Source: Tetracladium setigerum
Lineage: Eukaryota > Ascomycota > Leotiomycetes > Helotiales
Assembly (NCBI GenBank): GCA_031472005.1
Contig: PZJY01000004.1
Location: 1,276,556-1,340,555 of the forward strand
DNA length: 64,000 nucleotides
Direction of reading: 5' to 3'
Part shown: positions 48,481-61,860 of the stretch, in pieces
Position numbering within the stretch: the first letter of the stretch is position 1
Layout: every line of letters begins with the position of its first letter
Notes under the pieces: model-generated
Seen by the model: the letters and a program-made list of their open reading frames with translations, nothing else
What the model was told of the DNA's origin: nothing
Database searches by the model: none
Program-made: the position numbers and the translations under genes

Positions 48481-48837
48481 AGAGAGAAGAGCGTGGTTTA
48501 TCTAATCAGTTATCCAGGCAAAGCAAGCGGAAAAAAGGGGAGAGAGCGAGGATCACAAGTAGAGAGGGAGAGTGTGTGTCAGTGTATATAGGAGAAGGAA
48601 ACTTTTTGTATTGCTATGAATGATGAATGATGATTACCCATCTCATCTCATCTCACCGCAACATTTGCCCCCGTGTTAAAAAAAGAGCTAACCCGTCGCC
48701 GCCCAAAACCCCAGGAAAACCAAAAACTGGTGAGCAATTGATATCACACGCTCTCGCACGCATTTTTATAAAAAAATCCAACCTCCATCCTATATATTCT
48801 TTTCCGTCTCTAAAAACTGGCAATCCGGCTTTTTAAT
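45367..48837. other. Intergenic region of about 3.5 kb
   Basis: Upstream of the LtrA gene and downstream of SCP160. Contains C/A-rich DNA, a TACT/CTTA repeat (about 48307-48325), an AG microsatellite (about 48450-48475), and a TATATATATAT run (about 47922-47932). The ORF at 46443-46919 lacks protein-like features and I do not call it. Confidence 0.45.
48449..48475 (+). repeat. (AG)n microsatellite
   Basis: About 13 AG units, followed by a purine-rich AGAGAGAAGAG stretch to about 48492. Located about 360 nt beyond the SCP160 stop. Confidence 0.85.
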
Positions 48838-51800
48838 TTAATCCCAGTTACCATTGCCACCGCTTTTCTCTCCTCCACGACCACCACCAGAACCACCGCT
48901 AGCACCTTCCTTGACGGCCTGGAGGATCAACTCCTTGGCCTTCTCAACACCTTCAGCGCTACCGACGACTTCGATAGCTTCATTCTCAGCTTGGTTCTTT
49001 GGGACCGTGATCTTGCAGCCGGAAGCGCGGCGAATGCTGTTTACTTTGCTTCCACCTTGACCGATGACATGACGGTAGGTGCGAGGATCGGGGAGGATGA
49101 GGTAACCGGTAGAGGTGTTCTGTTGAGCTTGCTTGATGGCAGCGGCGAGGATAACCTTGGCCTTCTCGATGTTCTCGGTTGGACCACGGAGAACCCATGG
49201 GATTTCTCCCTCGAGATCAGAGGTAGCCGAGCTGACAACCTTCCATGAGTGAACATCTGAAGAAGTCTCCTCATCATCAGTGATCAATGGGAGGGCAGTG
49301 TTACCGGCACGAGCGCTGGATGTAGGCTTGGGAGGGAGCTTTTCGCCGGCGTGGTCAACGCTAACACCGTGGTCGTTACGGAGCTTGCGGAAGAATTGAC
49401 CATTGTCAGATACGCTGTGATGAACGTTGCGAGGAACCTGGATGGTCTCTCCAGCTTGCTCCTTGATCAGACCCTCAATGTGAGCCTTGGCCTTCTCAAC
49501 ATCAGCTGGTTGACCGGCAATTTTGACACCAGTTTGCTCGGAACCCTGTCTTGGGATGTCAATGAAGACGTTGAACTTCTTCTCGATGTCCTTCTTGGCC
49601 TCACCACCACGACCGATCAAAGTTCGGTGCTTGCTGGTTGGGACCTCAATAGTCTCGGAAGTTTGACTGGCGAGATCGGCGACAATCTTCTCCATAGAAG
49701 CGATGATTTTGTCAACGATATCTGCCTTGCCCTCAACCTTGATCAGATTTCCATCCGACTCGGCCTTGGGGAATTGAACAGTTCGTGCCAATTCGCGTCT
49801 ATCATCAGAACCACCAGCCTTGACAATGATGTCCTTGAGGACGGCACCTGTATATGTTAGCATTTATCAATAAAAAGAAAATAACAGCAGACTAACCTTC
49901 TTTGCCAATCAAGGCACGGTGGTGCTTCTTATCAACAGACAAGGTCTTGGTAACAGTCTGGTCAAAGATATCACGCTTTTCCTCAATCAGCTTCTTGGCC
50001 AGTGCGATTGCTGCCTTGGTACCCTTGATCTGAATTTCGACCCTGGTTGTTGGGTCGGGGGTATCTCTGGCGTTGGGGATGTCAATCTTGGCCTTGGATG
50101 CTTGTCTGATCTCGTCCATTCCACTGCCACGTTGTCCAATCAAGGATGGAATCTGGCCAGCCTGGACAGAGACAGTTACAACGTTAGAGTTGTCACGAGA
50201 GTATTGGAGCAACTCCAACAGCTCATCTCTGGCAGAGTCGGCGCCCTTCTTGGGACCCTTGACGATAACCTCATCTGGTGCTTGCTCGCGTCTGTTACCA
50301 CGCTTTCCAGTCTCGCTGGAGGCGTTGGAGCGATCGTCTCGGACATTCTTGGCGGATCGAGGGAAGTGGATCTGAACCTTATAACGATCTTGAAGTCTGT
50401 TGATTTGGACTCCGCTACCGCCGATGAGCTCTCCGTGGAACTTGGGGTCAATCTTGAGGACGTGGGTGGCCTCATCAGCCCACTGTTTACCAAGAGCAGT
50501 GATGTGAGTCTTAGCGGCCTCGGCCTTCGCCTTGGGACCCTTCAATGTAACCTTGCCATCGTCAACAGTGATATCGACATCAAACTTCTCGCGCAACTCG
50601 TTGATGTTGCTACCTCCCTTTCCAATGAGCTGGTTGGCATGCTTTTGGGGTAGTCGAAGGACAAGGTGAAACCGCGCTCCTTCTCGTCCTCAATAGCAGT
50701 GGCAACGAAGGTGTTGACCTTCTCAGCCAACGACTCAACAGCTGGGGCAGGTCCTCGAAGAGTGACAACAGTTCCAGCAGCGCTGACACGGACTGGAATT
50801 TGATCCTTAGCACGGGCTTGTTGCTCCTTCTGGATGAACTTTCGGAGCTTCTCGTGGAAGATCTTGGGGACATCAATCGAGGTACTGATAATTTCGGCTT
50901 GAGCATTGATGAGTTCCAAGATGTGCTTGCGAGCATCCTCAAGACCTTGCTTGAAAGCCTTGACTTCTTGTGGGCTTGGTACACCACGAGGAACCGTGTA
51001 GTCAGCACCCTCGCTGTCATTACCCTCAAAGACGAGCAAGACTGGAGCACCAGTCTCGTTGCTGGCAGGGACAACGACATGGACACCATAATCCTTTTGG
51101 ACGACTGGAGTAATGTGCTTTTCAATGAAGAGATGGTAGAAAGGATCGACTGGCACAGTTGCGAAGCGAGTAGGAGGATGAGCATTGACAACACCGGCGA
51201 TCTCAGATTGTGCCTTGAGGTTGTTGGCACCGTTACGATAGAACAACTCCCAAGGATCAGCTCCCTTGGAGTTGGTCGGGGTAACAATATGAGTGTCGTG
51301 AAGCTTCTCAATCCTGTCAATCTCCTTTCGGTTGCGCAGATATTGAGTGACGTTGCGGGCATGGAGACGAGGATCCTCGGCGTTTCGGTGAGCTCTGGAG
51401 ATGTCAAAGCTCGAGCTTTGCATACCTCCAGCAAGCTCCATAGCTTCATCAATGGCAGCCTGGACAGACTCAGCTGAGGACCCAATGACAGAGATCTCAT
51501 CTTCATCGCCACCGGGAAGGATGATAGCACAACCAGTCTTGGCAAAGAACTCCTGAGCCGGAATACCACGGTTGCCAATGATGTATTGGTGACGGCCCTT
51601 ATTGAGGTAGAACTGTTCAAGGATCAATTCCTGGCGCAAGAACTGGGCAAATCGCTCGATATCGGCACGAGCAGCTTGAACAGCAGCACGTTCACCGGCA
51701 ACAGTGATATGATTGTCACCAACAGCTGGCTGGAATACAAGAGGCTTTCCTTGAGAAGGTTGAGGTGGTGCTTGCGAGGTCCAGGTGTGGTAAGGTGGGA

Positions 51801-52887
51801 CTCTGACTGTAACCTTGTGAGCTTCTTCGAGAGCATCGACCCTAGAGTTGTTGCTTCCACTAATGAAAGGGAAGAACTCGGCCGGGATATTCTTGACCTT
51901 GGTGCTGACGTTGCTTGAGCGTTCGTTGAGAGTCTTGTTGATGGATGCCTTAGCCAACGCAATAGCGAAAGGAGTACCTTCAATAGTGACCAAGATGTCC
52001 TCGTCATCATCGTCAGAGGCACGAGCACCATCATCCTTGGGAAGTTGAATGCGAGCACCGGTGGCCTCCTGGATTGCCTTGATATTGGAACCAGCCTTAC
52101 CAATGATATGGGCCTTGGAGGATCGAGGAACGGGATGGTCAAGTTTGGACTTTTAGAATGTTAGCAAAATACCCCAAAAACCGTTCCAATGGCCACATAC
52201 CTTTGCGCAGATTTGAGCGCCCAAGTCACGGAATGCTTGGTGCTTGACGGCATCCGAGACGGGACCGGTAGCGCTGAACTTGAGAACTCCGCCCTCTCCG
52301 GTGGTCATGGACAAGTTGGCTCGGGTCTTCTTGTTGATCTCCTTCAAGACCTCTGGGATAGGTCGCTTCAGTTCCTTTCGGCCGAGAACTTCCCGAGGTT
52401 GCAATGTATAGAGAGGTCCGCCTTGTCCAGCGAGAGATTGAGGAACTCGTTGCTTGGCGAGAGGAGGAGTAGAAGTTCCAGAGTTGGGAGTTTCAGCGCC
52501 GTTGGAAGCACCGGTGGAGGGACCGTTAGACTTGGAAGCTCCCCATTTAGGAGCAGAGGAGGCTTGAGCAGGCTTTGGAGCACCTCCAAGGCTGGGGAAG
52601 AATTCCTCAGATTGAGTATCCAAAACGGGCTTTTTGGCCTTGGGTTCCTCCTTTTGTTTTCCGGCAGCTTTGGCAGACATGGATGCAACCCAGCCAGGGA
52701 GACCGGCGGAATCGTCATTGACGGATTCAAGAATGCTGGAAGATTCTGGGGCAGGACCGTGGCCGAGGTCATCTTCGTCTTGAGCATCTTCAATGGCGGG
52801 CTGGTGGGCCTCGTCGTGCTTCTGAGTAGCGGTGGTACCATTGGTGCCATTAAGGCCCGATGGGGTTGCAGATTGGACAGAAGACAT
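48838..52887 (-). CDS. SCP160: Multi-KH RNA-binding protein SCP160/vigilin
   Basis: A polysome- and ER-associated protein with many KH domains that binds mRNA. Three exons (52887-52201, 52149-49897, 49847-48838). The ATG at 52885-52887 has a good context (GCAACCATGTC). The N-terminal 200 residues are disordered and acidic (SEEFFPSLGG resembles a poly(A)-binding PAM2-like or Pan-type stretch; uncertain). Then come KH repeats with recognisable GxxG loops: IIGKAGSNIKAI, IIGNRGIPAQEF, LIGKGGSNINEL, LIGGSGVQINRL, LIGQRGSGMDEI, LIGKEGAVLKDI, LIGRGGEAKKDI, and VIGQGGSKVNSI. The last 20 residues are Gly-rich. One base is missing near 50667-50671; restoring it gives 1,316 residues and continues a KH domain without a gap. 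Some repeats lack the GxxG loop, as in yeast. Confidence 0.95.
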
Positions 52888-54015
52888 GGTTGCCGGAATA
52901 GATATTTCCAAGGACAGAGATGTAGAGTAGGTTTTCTATAGGTTGTAGTGTGACGGTTGGAGGGGAGGGTACTTCGAGTTTAGGCGGGTTAAGGAGTTGC
53001 GGAGGGCTGTCAACGAGGGATTAGCAGAGTTTTGGAAGGTATAAGAAAGGAGGATATGGGCAAGTGAATGATATAGAGAGGCAGGAAGAACATACCGACT
53101 GGTGAGAGTCTAACAGGTGAATGGATATTGCAATTGACCGTTACCAGAGGTGACTTGTTAAGGCCACGAAGACGAAAGTTAGGAGTGCTGCGGGATTCTA
53201 GTTAAAGAGCATGAGGACAAGGCAGATGGCAGATTTCGAGGAAGGGGAAGGTGAAGTTATATATAAATGTAGGACTCGTTCGAGGCCGTACAAAAAAGGG
53301 GAGGTGGATATGTAAATGGGGGAGAGGAGGATTGATGTAGAACTCAAGGGAACTAGAGGGATGGACCTGATTTATCGTGAGCACGAACACGAAGCCGTCG
53401 GACTTGGAGCTCTATGTGGGGCCAACCGCCTCGCTTAGCAGCCACCGGCATGTCAAGAGCCCAGCCCGAGGACAAGGGCCAGTGCCTTGGCATGGAACGC
53501 TGAGGAGGAGAGTGGAAAATAGAGTAGATACATACTCCTTTGGTACCAGGCACATAGCATATTAGCAGGCCACACCTTCTCGGGACCAATACTTTCACTT
53601 TTGCTTTGACCTTACTTTTGACTTGAGTTTTTTAAGTGCTCTCGCTAGAACATTAAATATGCTAGCGTTGTCTTGGCACTATCTTCATCGGACTCGACCT
53701 ACAATAGGCACTTTCCTATTTTAATCACTATGACGCCGAGGATAACTACGGAGTACACAACTCTGCAAGGCAATGAATCAGCGAGAGTCTAATAGTGGCA
53801 GCTTACTAACGAATAACGACTATCAGACTCGGTGGGAAGGCAAGGACTAATGACATATTATCACGACATTTCATACTCGCTTTGGTAGTCTGGATGACGG
53901 TGTGCAATAGAATTGTTTGAAGTATCGGATGTTCACCTATTCAAAGCTATAAGACATCTTTGCTCTTGCTCTTGAAAGTGGAGAGAGAGGCTGACATCTG
54001 AGCTGACCAAACCCT
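52888..54015. other. Intergenic region between SCP160 and the MFS gene
   Basis: Upstream of SCP160 and beyond the 3' end of the MFS gene. No ORF with protein-like composition. The SCP160 5' UTR probably has introns (several GT/AG pairs), which I did not resolve. Confidence 0.4.
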
Positions 54016-55836
54016 TCAAATCAGATACTTCACAAAAACAACCCAAGCCGTAATCACAATCGAGACCAACAATCCCAACCCAGCATACGTAACCTTCCTC
54101 ACGACCCTTCTCCTCGTCAACGGATGATCACCCGGCCCACAATCGTCTCCTCCACCATCTCCCTCTGCTTCCTAGTCATAGTCATCCCCTTCCCCAAAAA
54201 CTTGTAATCCACAATGATATATGCTACTCCCAGTGCGAACGCAACAGCTTTGACTGCCATGGCGAATTTGAGTACTCTGTCATAGGCCATGTTTTCGGTG
54301 TCTATAGGGATGTGTTAATTAGCTGGACTAACGGTAGTGTAAGGAAAAAAAGAGGACGGGATGAGGAAGGAAGGAGAGGAGAGGAGGGGAAGTTTACCAT
54401 CTTGCAAAACTCCAAAGACAATATCCACAATCGTAGATCCGGAATTGTTAAAAGCGCGCCAAACACCAAAAGCAGTCCCTAATTTATTCTGATCCGCCAC
54501 TAACAACGGTATGCAAATCTGCAAAGGCATGGAATTAATGACTCCCGCCAAACTCGAAAATACCAGCGAAACCGTAGGATGCACCTCTGTAAATCCCAAG
54601 GTCGAACAAGCAATAATCCACAGTATCGGAGCCAGCGCAACGAAGTGAAAGCGGTGACCATACTGATCGACGAATATGCCAAGGACAGGGGAAAGAACGA
54701 TTGGGAGGATGTTTTGTGCGCTGGAGAGGTAGCCGGCCACTTTTTCGGAGAAGCCGCGCATTTGGATGATGTCGGCTGAGGAGGTGCTGAAGCCGCCTGC
54801 TGCCCCGGATTGGAGGAGTTGGGTCATGGGGAGCATCCAGTATGCCCAGGGAAGTTCGAGGAGAGAGGCTAGAGAGAGTTTCTTTTTATTGACGCCGAGG
54901 AGGCCGGATTCTGCTAATGCGGCTGCCCGACCGGATGTGAGGCGGTATTTTGCGGGAACGACACTGTGCGGGTTTTGATTAGCACGTGTATGGTGATGTC
55001 AGGATGTATGTACAGTACAGATGTACAGTACTGTACTTACAGGCGTTCGAAGAGCAGATATGCGATGGCGATGCAAAAGGAGACGCCACAGAGAGCAGCT
55101 GGGATCCAAAAACTCCAGCCATACCAGCCGGTTGAGTCTTTAATGGGCACAGCTGTCATTCCAGCCGCAAGACTGATTGTTCGAGCGACAGCACTCTCCA
55201 ATCCGAACACAAAGGCAAGTCCAGAAGCACCAAACCAATGATAAAAGAATTTCTGTTGAGCAGAATCGAGAACTGCAATGCCGAAACCCATGAGGACATG
55301 ACCGCCCACAAGCAAGCGCCAGGTGGATAAGTTGATTGCAAGCGCCGCCAGAATAGATCCAATGGCGATGATACCAGTACACATAATTACAATGATGTTC
55401 GGACCAAACCAGTCTAGACATATCCCACCGAGGATTGGCCAGATGGAGTTGACGATGCCGTCGGCCGCAGAGATGACTCCAAATTGTGTGTTAGTAATGC
55501 CCAATTCTTTGCGGAGAGTGCTCTTCAATGGTCCCATGCTGGACCCAGTCCAAGTTTGTCCGATGGGGAAAGAGACGACACAGAGGAGGGCAATCCATTT
55601 GTAAGACCATGGGACATCAGGAGCAACGGTATCTCCATCGAGGCGAGCCTTTTTCCAAAAAAAAATTAAAAATTAATAATGCACACTGGATGGGTATGTG
55701 GTTAATCTTGACTTACATGCTCAAGAACCTCGAGATCCGAATTAGCGGACTCGTTAACTTGAAATTGCTTCGTGTCTTTCTCGTCCAAATTTTGTGATGG
55801 GGTTGAAGCGCCTGTGTTTGCAATAGAGTCCTTCAT
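54016..55836 (-). CDS. Major facilitator superfamily transporter, MFSD1-like; frame break near the C-terminus
   Basis: Four exons (55836-55717, 55648-55041, 54963-54398, 54301-54016). A 60-residue cytosolic N-terminus precedes membrane helices. The first loop has GICLDWFGP, resembling the MFS motif A region; FGLESAVARTIS and GIFVDQYGHR follow, the latter a second motif-A copy at the start of the second half. The pattern is closest to MFSD1-type lysosomal/vacuolar transporters (dipeptide uniporter in animals), by eye. One missing base near 54155-54165 would stop the protein early at 54117; with it restored the coding length is 1,581 nt (526 aa). The last stretch then has a basic loop (HPLTRRRVVRK) and a final helix (AGLGLLVSIVITAWVVFV). 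Confidence 0.82.
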
Positions 55837-58193
55837 AATGACAATAAGGAAACGCAATAGGGCGTATGCTGTGTGATGATCTGATAAGATGCGAGTGCTT
55901 CATTTATATAGGCCATCTTTACCCATTCCCCACTGCTGGAAAACAGAAGCCTTCGTACAGCATGCATTGTGAAGAATCTGATAATTAGTAGATCCATATA
56001 AGATAAATCTTTAACAAATAAGGAAGTCGAATATTTGGTCTTTTCCACTACTTCGCTTGGTACGGAGATACTCCTTCGAACACATGCAGCGACCGGAGGC
56101 TTGGTAGAATCTAAAATGTTGAGAAATGACCCAATGCAGGTTTTAGCTGGCTTCAGAAAAAAAAAGAGAGAATGCAAATGCAAGACAAGCAAAAGCTTGT
56201 GACGGAGAGCTATGTCTTGTCTTTTCCCTCTTTCCCCATTTCATTTTTCTCTTCTTTTTTGAGATTGGCCATGACGTTCCAAGCAGGACGAGCAGAGAGC
56301 AGCACGATGTTGCGTGGCAGACCCCAATATCCTTCCAAGTCACAACACTTGTGCGACCTCAGGATTCACACTTCATCACAGTCCTGTTCGGACCCGAAGG
56401 GCGGTTGCCCAACGAGAAGAAAAAATCGTCAACAGAGGAAATATTTGCCTGGGTCCTCGTTAAGGCACTGAGAGAGATCGACAGATACAAATATAGAATC
56501 GCGAGAGCCTCAAAAATGTTCTATGGCAAAGTGGGGAAGAAAAAGCCCAGGAAAGAGGAGCAGAAAGAAGTAAATTTGACAACAGGGTAAGGTACTCGGT
56601 CAAACAGGCGTGTTGAAACGGTTGGTACAGCTGTGCAACCTACTCGGCGCCCTGTCTTCGGAACACTGCACTGCATTCAGTAAACTTGAGACGACGGATG
56701 TTGTCCCACACAGAAGAAGCAAAAGCCAACCATTATCAGTTTCGTGGCCGAAGGCCGAACGTCGAACAGCAAACCAGGAACGGTGAACAGTAAAGGGTTC
56801 GATATCCAAGAGGTCAAGACGTGCGTTGGGAGACGGAGGTGGGGAGGAACAACGTCGTAAGACGGGAAGGACGAGGATGAGAATGATGATGAGGAGGAGG
56901 ATGAGAATGAGGGTGTTGAAGGTTGGAGATTGTGGTTACTCGACCTGCTGAGGCACGAGAAGGAGCAACAGAGTAGGTAGTGAGATGATGCCAGATATCA
57001 CACAGTGATGATGAACGCATAAAGAGGGAGGTGATTTTATCCCAAAAGCAGGAATTTGGAGCATCAAACGATGAGTGGATATCTCGCGCTTCGTGATATC
57101 CACAGCCGAGGAGTTAGTTGTTGCCGACAAACAGAAAACCGGGAAGACTGTTGGTAAGAGCAGGCTGCATTGATCCAGCCGATACTTGATATTCTGATAT
57201 TGGAGCACGAACAGATAATAAGATGAAGAAATAAATGAACGAAGGAGAGAGCGAGCAAACGAAGAGTTGGATAATAAGGCGGGAAGGTGCAGTACATACA
57301 TACAGCACATACAAGACTAGAGGGAAATGGTGGAAGGAGAATTGATGATGATGCCAAACCTTCTTTGCCTTTGCCTTTTTGAAGTGGAATTGCATTCCCA
57401 GCCATTAAGATTCGCATTATTATAATTTCACACTTGTTCTTGAGTGTCGATCATCTTGGGTACGTACGGTACCGACTAAAAGTTTTACTGCTACTTACAC
57501 TTCCCTACTTGGAACATGATTCGGATTTTAATTCTCAATATTCTTAATTATTGTTTTGTCGCTCCCCACCACCACACAACACGCACACACAGACAGTCAA
57601 CTACTCCACCAGCATCACCGACCTCCACCTCCATTATTCTCTTCATCTTTCTCTCCCGTCTTTTCACCTTTCAAAAGCAAACTCGGCCACAACTTCTTCT
57701 CTCTCTCCCCTTCTCCCTCTTCCTTGTCCTCCTCGGCCGCCAACCAACAACACTCCCACCCCTCAACAAGCTCAACAACATCCCCGTCACCACAGTCAAA
57801 GTCAAGGTATGTCCAAGCTATATTAGAGCTCCGTGTACCACCACCACCGGCTGTCGCAAAGCATCCTTCGTCGTCCAGCGCTCGCTCTCTCACTGACTTC
57901 CTGCTCGACAGCTTTAGTTTCGACGGGTCTGTAGCCGCTCGCTCTTAGCCATCTTGACGGCTCCAATTGGTGCATGCGCTCGACAACCACACCACCACCA
58001 CCAGCATCCAATCCATCCATCCAACCAACCAACTTACCACCGACCACCCACCCACCCACCACTCACCTTCCTCCCCTCCCGAAATCCCCGCCCGCATAAC
58101 AGCAGTACAGGACAGAGACACACACTCCTGCGACCCTCAAACGGCTTGTTCACACCAGCAGCCAGGCTTCCCAGATTGCCCTCTTTCTCAACC
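55837..58193. other. Divergent intergenic region of about 2.4 kb
   Basis: Between the MFS and PAK start codons. A frame from about 56320 to 56590 lacks an in-frame ATG but has protein-like composition (see findings). The stretch 57590-58190 is C-rich and looks like the PAK 5' leader, with a possible intron donor (GTATGT, about 57808). No other gene. Confidence 0.4.
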
Positions 58194-60919
58194 ATGGAGG
58201 AATTAAAATCCACAACCCGCCGCCTTACCAAAAAACCTCCCCCTTCCGCCGCTGCCAACTTCAAGCTCTTCGACTCGCGATCCTCTGGACGAGCCGACGG
58301 CGATAAGTCTCTGCGATCAGAACGGAGCTCATCTTCCCTCAAGCGCGCCCCCTCGGCTCCAACACATCCCAGATCATACGGCCAGAGTTCAACAACTTCA
58401 GGCCACTCTCGCCAAATTACCTCCCCCAACCCCGCCCTCTACGCATCCTCGAACTCTTCCCTTGATCGTCAAATCTCCGGCCCGTCCCCAATCATCCCAG
58501 GATCAGAATTCAACGCGCCAGGACCCGGCAGGTCGGGGTCAAGCTCTGCGCGACTATCCCTCAACGAACAGTCGTCGCACGATCTTCTTGGAGCACCATT
58601 TGATGGTTCGGGCATTCTCAGTCGAATGGATTCCACCAAAGCTACCGGTTATCAGAACGCGTTGCGACGACCTCCCCCACCCCCGCTATCTCACACCAGT
58701 CCAGATCCTCGATTGATGAGCCCGCCGTTACGTCAATCCGCGAGCTTTTCCGCAGGAGACAGGATGAACGAGAAGACAACGCCACGGGTGAGCGAGAACC
58801 AGCTCATTAGCCCGAAGCGATACTCAGATGAGACGAGGGAGATCAAGGGCAGCATGGTGAGGAAAAAGTCTGGCTTCTCAGGTTTCTTAAGCAACATTGG
58901 GGTAGGATCGCCGAGAGGATTGAAGATATCGGCCCCGGAGAACCCAGTGCACGTTACCCACGTTGGATATGACAATCAGACCGGTCAATTTACTGTAAGT
59001 TGGAGTCCAGAGGGGTAGGAATATTGCGTTTGTTAATTTTAATAGGGTCTTCCGAAAGAATGGCAACGCATGATCGAGGACAGCGGTATCACTAAGAAGG
59101 AACAAGAACTAAACCCACAAGCTGTTATGGATGTCGTTGGCTTTTACAAGGAGAATACAGAAAAGGCAGGAGAAGATGTGTGGGACAAATTCGACCATGC
59201 AAAGGTTCCAGAGCTCCGAGTGGGCACATCAGCGCCTGCACCGCTGTCCCCAGGACTTCTCAATACACCAAATTATGGTTCCATGGCCAGCCCTCCCTCG
59301 AGTCCACGATTCCCATCGAATCATGAAACAAGCTTCGAAAACCCTCGTTCACCCCCGCCTGTCCCTCGAGGGAATAATACACCTACACACCAATACAAAG
59401 ATGCAAACGGGCTCGTGCCAAGTCGTCCAGCACCAAGACCCCCCGTTGCTTTCCAGGGCCAGCCTCCTCCAGCACGATCTGCACCACTTCCTCCTCAGGG
59501 AACGAAGGATTCGGGGATTGGCTTGGCACTTCGCCAAAGTGACGATTTACCGGCCTTAGCATACGTTCCACCCACCGTTACAGACAATTCACCCATGCTT
59601 CCCGAAGAGCTTCGAGATATGAATCGATCACGCTCGAACTCTCGTGCAAATGGGGCCCCTCCCCAGGCTCCTCCGGTCCAATCTCCCTCGCTCCAGCAGC
59701 AAGCTTCGTTCCCGAAGCCGGAGCCTCAGCAACAGCAATACGCGCTTGGTAGAATGCCCAGCAATCGTCTACCACCAGGGCAAGGCACTCCAGTTCCGCT
59801 GAATCAATACGGTCAGCCAGAGAAGGGATTGCACCCAAGCAATTCGACACGAGCAGTCCCAGGGCCAAGACCGCGTCAACGTCCTCGTCAAAGTACCGGA
59901 TTCGATGTCGTTGCACGCTTGAAGCAGATTTGTACCGAAGGAGACCCTCGAACGATCTACAGGAGCTTGACAAAAATCGGACAGGGTGCCTCAGGAGGCG
60001 TTTATACAGGATATGAGGCCGGAACAAACCGATTAGTAGCTATCAAGCAGATGAATCTGGAACAACAACCGAAGAAAGATCTGATTATCAATGAGATTTT
60101 GGTCATGAAGGATAGCTCACACCCAAATATTGTCAATTTCATCGACAGTTTCTTGATTGTGGGAGAATTGTGGGTTATTATGGAGTTTATGGAGGGTGGA
60201 AGTTTGACCGATGTGGTCACATTCAACATCATGACAGAGGGGCAAATTGCTGCAGTGTGCAAGGAAACTTTGAAGGGCCTACAGCATTTGCACTCGAAGG
60301 GTGTTATTCACAGAGACATCAAGTCCGATAACATTTTGCTGTCAATGGATGGCAATATCAAACTCAGTAAGTATTCCCCAGTTTCAAACGCGTTCGCATC
60401 GGCCCCACTAACCTCGGTACAGCCGATTTCGGTTTCTGTGCCCAAATCAACGACTCTCAAAATAAGAGAACAACGATGGTCGGAACACCATATTGGATGG
60501 CTCCTGAGGTAGTAACCAGGAAAGAATACGGTCGCAAAGTCGATATCTGGTCCCTCGGAATCATGGCAATTGAAATGATCGAAGGCGAGCCACCGTACCT
60601 AACCGAATCCCCGCTTCGAGCACTTTACCTGATTGCGACCAATGGCACGCCTGCAATCAAGAATGAGGGAGAACTCAGTGCCGTGTTTAGAGACTTCTTG
60701 TATTTCGCGTTGAAAGTAGATCCTGAGAAGAGAGCAAGTGCACATGACCTTTTACGCGTAAGTTCCATCCGGCTGAAGCAAAAAAAAGAACCACGGCGGT
60801 TAGCTAATCTGAAATAGCACGACTTCATGAAGCAATGTTCAGACCTTCGCACGCTTTCTCCATTGGTAAAGTCAGCGCGACATGCGCGAGCCACCGAGAA
60901 AGCCCAGAAAGGCTCTTGA
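58194..60919 (+). CDS. ste20: p21-activated protein kinase, Ste20/PAK type
   Basis: Cdc42/Rac effector kinase for polarity and MAP kinase signalling. Four exons (58194-58994, 59046-60366, 60423-60757, 60818-60919) give 852 residues. The N-terminal 240 residues are disordered and Ser/Pro-rich. The CRIB motif ISAPENPVHVTHVGYDN spans intron 1 with the following GLPKEWQRM. A proline-rich linker follows (possible SH3 ligands such as RPAPRPP). The kinase domain has GQGASGGVY (Gly loop), VAIKQM (Lys), HRDIKSDN (catalytic loop), DFGFCAQI, TTMVGTPYWMAPE (activation loop Thr) and DIWSLGIMAIEM. There is no PH domain, so it resembles Ste20/PakA rather than Cla4. Gene is intact; intron 3 lies just before the last helix. 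Confidence 0.95.
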
Positions 60920-61827
60920 ATAAACCCGTAGAAAACGAACCATCTTTTTTTTGTTTGAAGTCATGTTGAGATAAAATCAATCCCCCAGCAGCAGCGTTAT
61001 ACAGGTCGGCAAAGCATCGGCGTCTAGGAGTTTAGGCTGCGTTTATTAAAGCAGCAGAATCGCCGTCACCCCATCGATCACGAACTCTCACCTCATATCG
61101 GATCTGCCAACGGCGACGAACCACAAAAAATTCACCTCCTCGTTCTACTTTACACCCCCGCACCACCTACCCATGATTTTCTCTCCTCGTCTGGAGAGAA
61201 TCTGACCAACAAATTTCCGAATCTTAAGAAATCTGCACAAGCTAGATTCATCTTGAACGCCATTCAACCAGCCAGCCAGTCGCCTTATTTCGGGCTTTCA
61301 AAAACTAGGGATAATGCGCCACTTGCTCTTTCATATGTCATGACCTTTGATTTTTTGCTCTTTTTCTTGGTGGTTCCTCTTCGTTTGTGGATATGGAAAT
61401 GGGATATGGAAACGGGAAATGATGAGACCGTTTTTAATTTATTTTACTCAAATCTTTGCAGGAGGAAGAAAGAAGGCTGGATATGGTGGGATGTTTGGAT
61501 GTACAGAGAGAGAGGCCGAGTGCTTTTATGTGGTTTGACTCTACTTCTGGTGATGATGCACTTTTTTATACCATTTGTTGGGGCTGTCCTCTTTTTTTTG
61601 TGATTTGTTTGATGAAAGCGAAAGCGAGAGCGAGAGAGAGATAGGAAGCAGAGAGAGACAGACAGGGCGGAGAATAGACCCGTCTTTTTTTCATGGTTAT
61701 GATGAAATGATGGATGGATGCATTCACTTCTTTGAATGGATGGTATGACTGATGGATCACAAAAGATGATGGAGATGATGGAGGGGGATCTTGTGGGCGC
61801 GTGAGATGCCAAAAAAACAGATTTTCG

Positions 61828-61860
61828 AATGAATGAATGAATGGATGGATGGATGGATGG
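61828..61860 (+). repeat. (GAAT)n(GGAT)n microsatellite
   Basis: About four GAAT units change to four or five GGAT units, in non-coding DNA downstream of the PAK gene. Confidence 0.85.

Noticed and set aside
49919..50653. Long plus-strand ORF opposite SCP160
   Set aside because: Shadow of the KH repeats on the other strand, caused by their codon bias.
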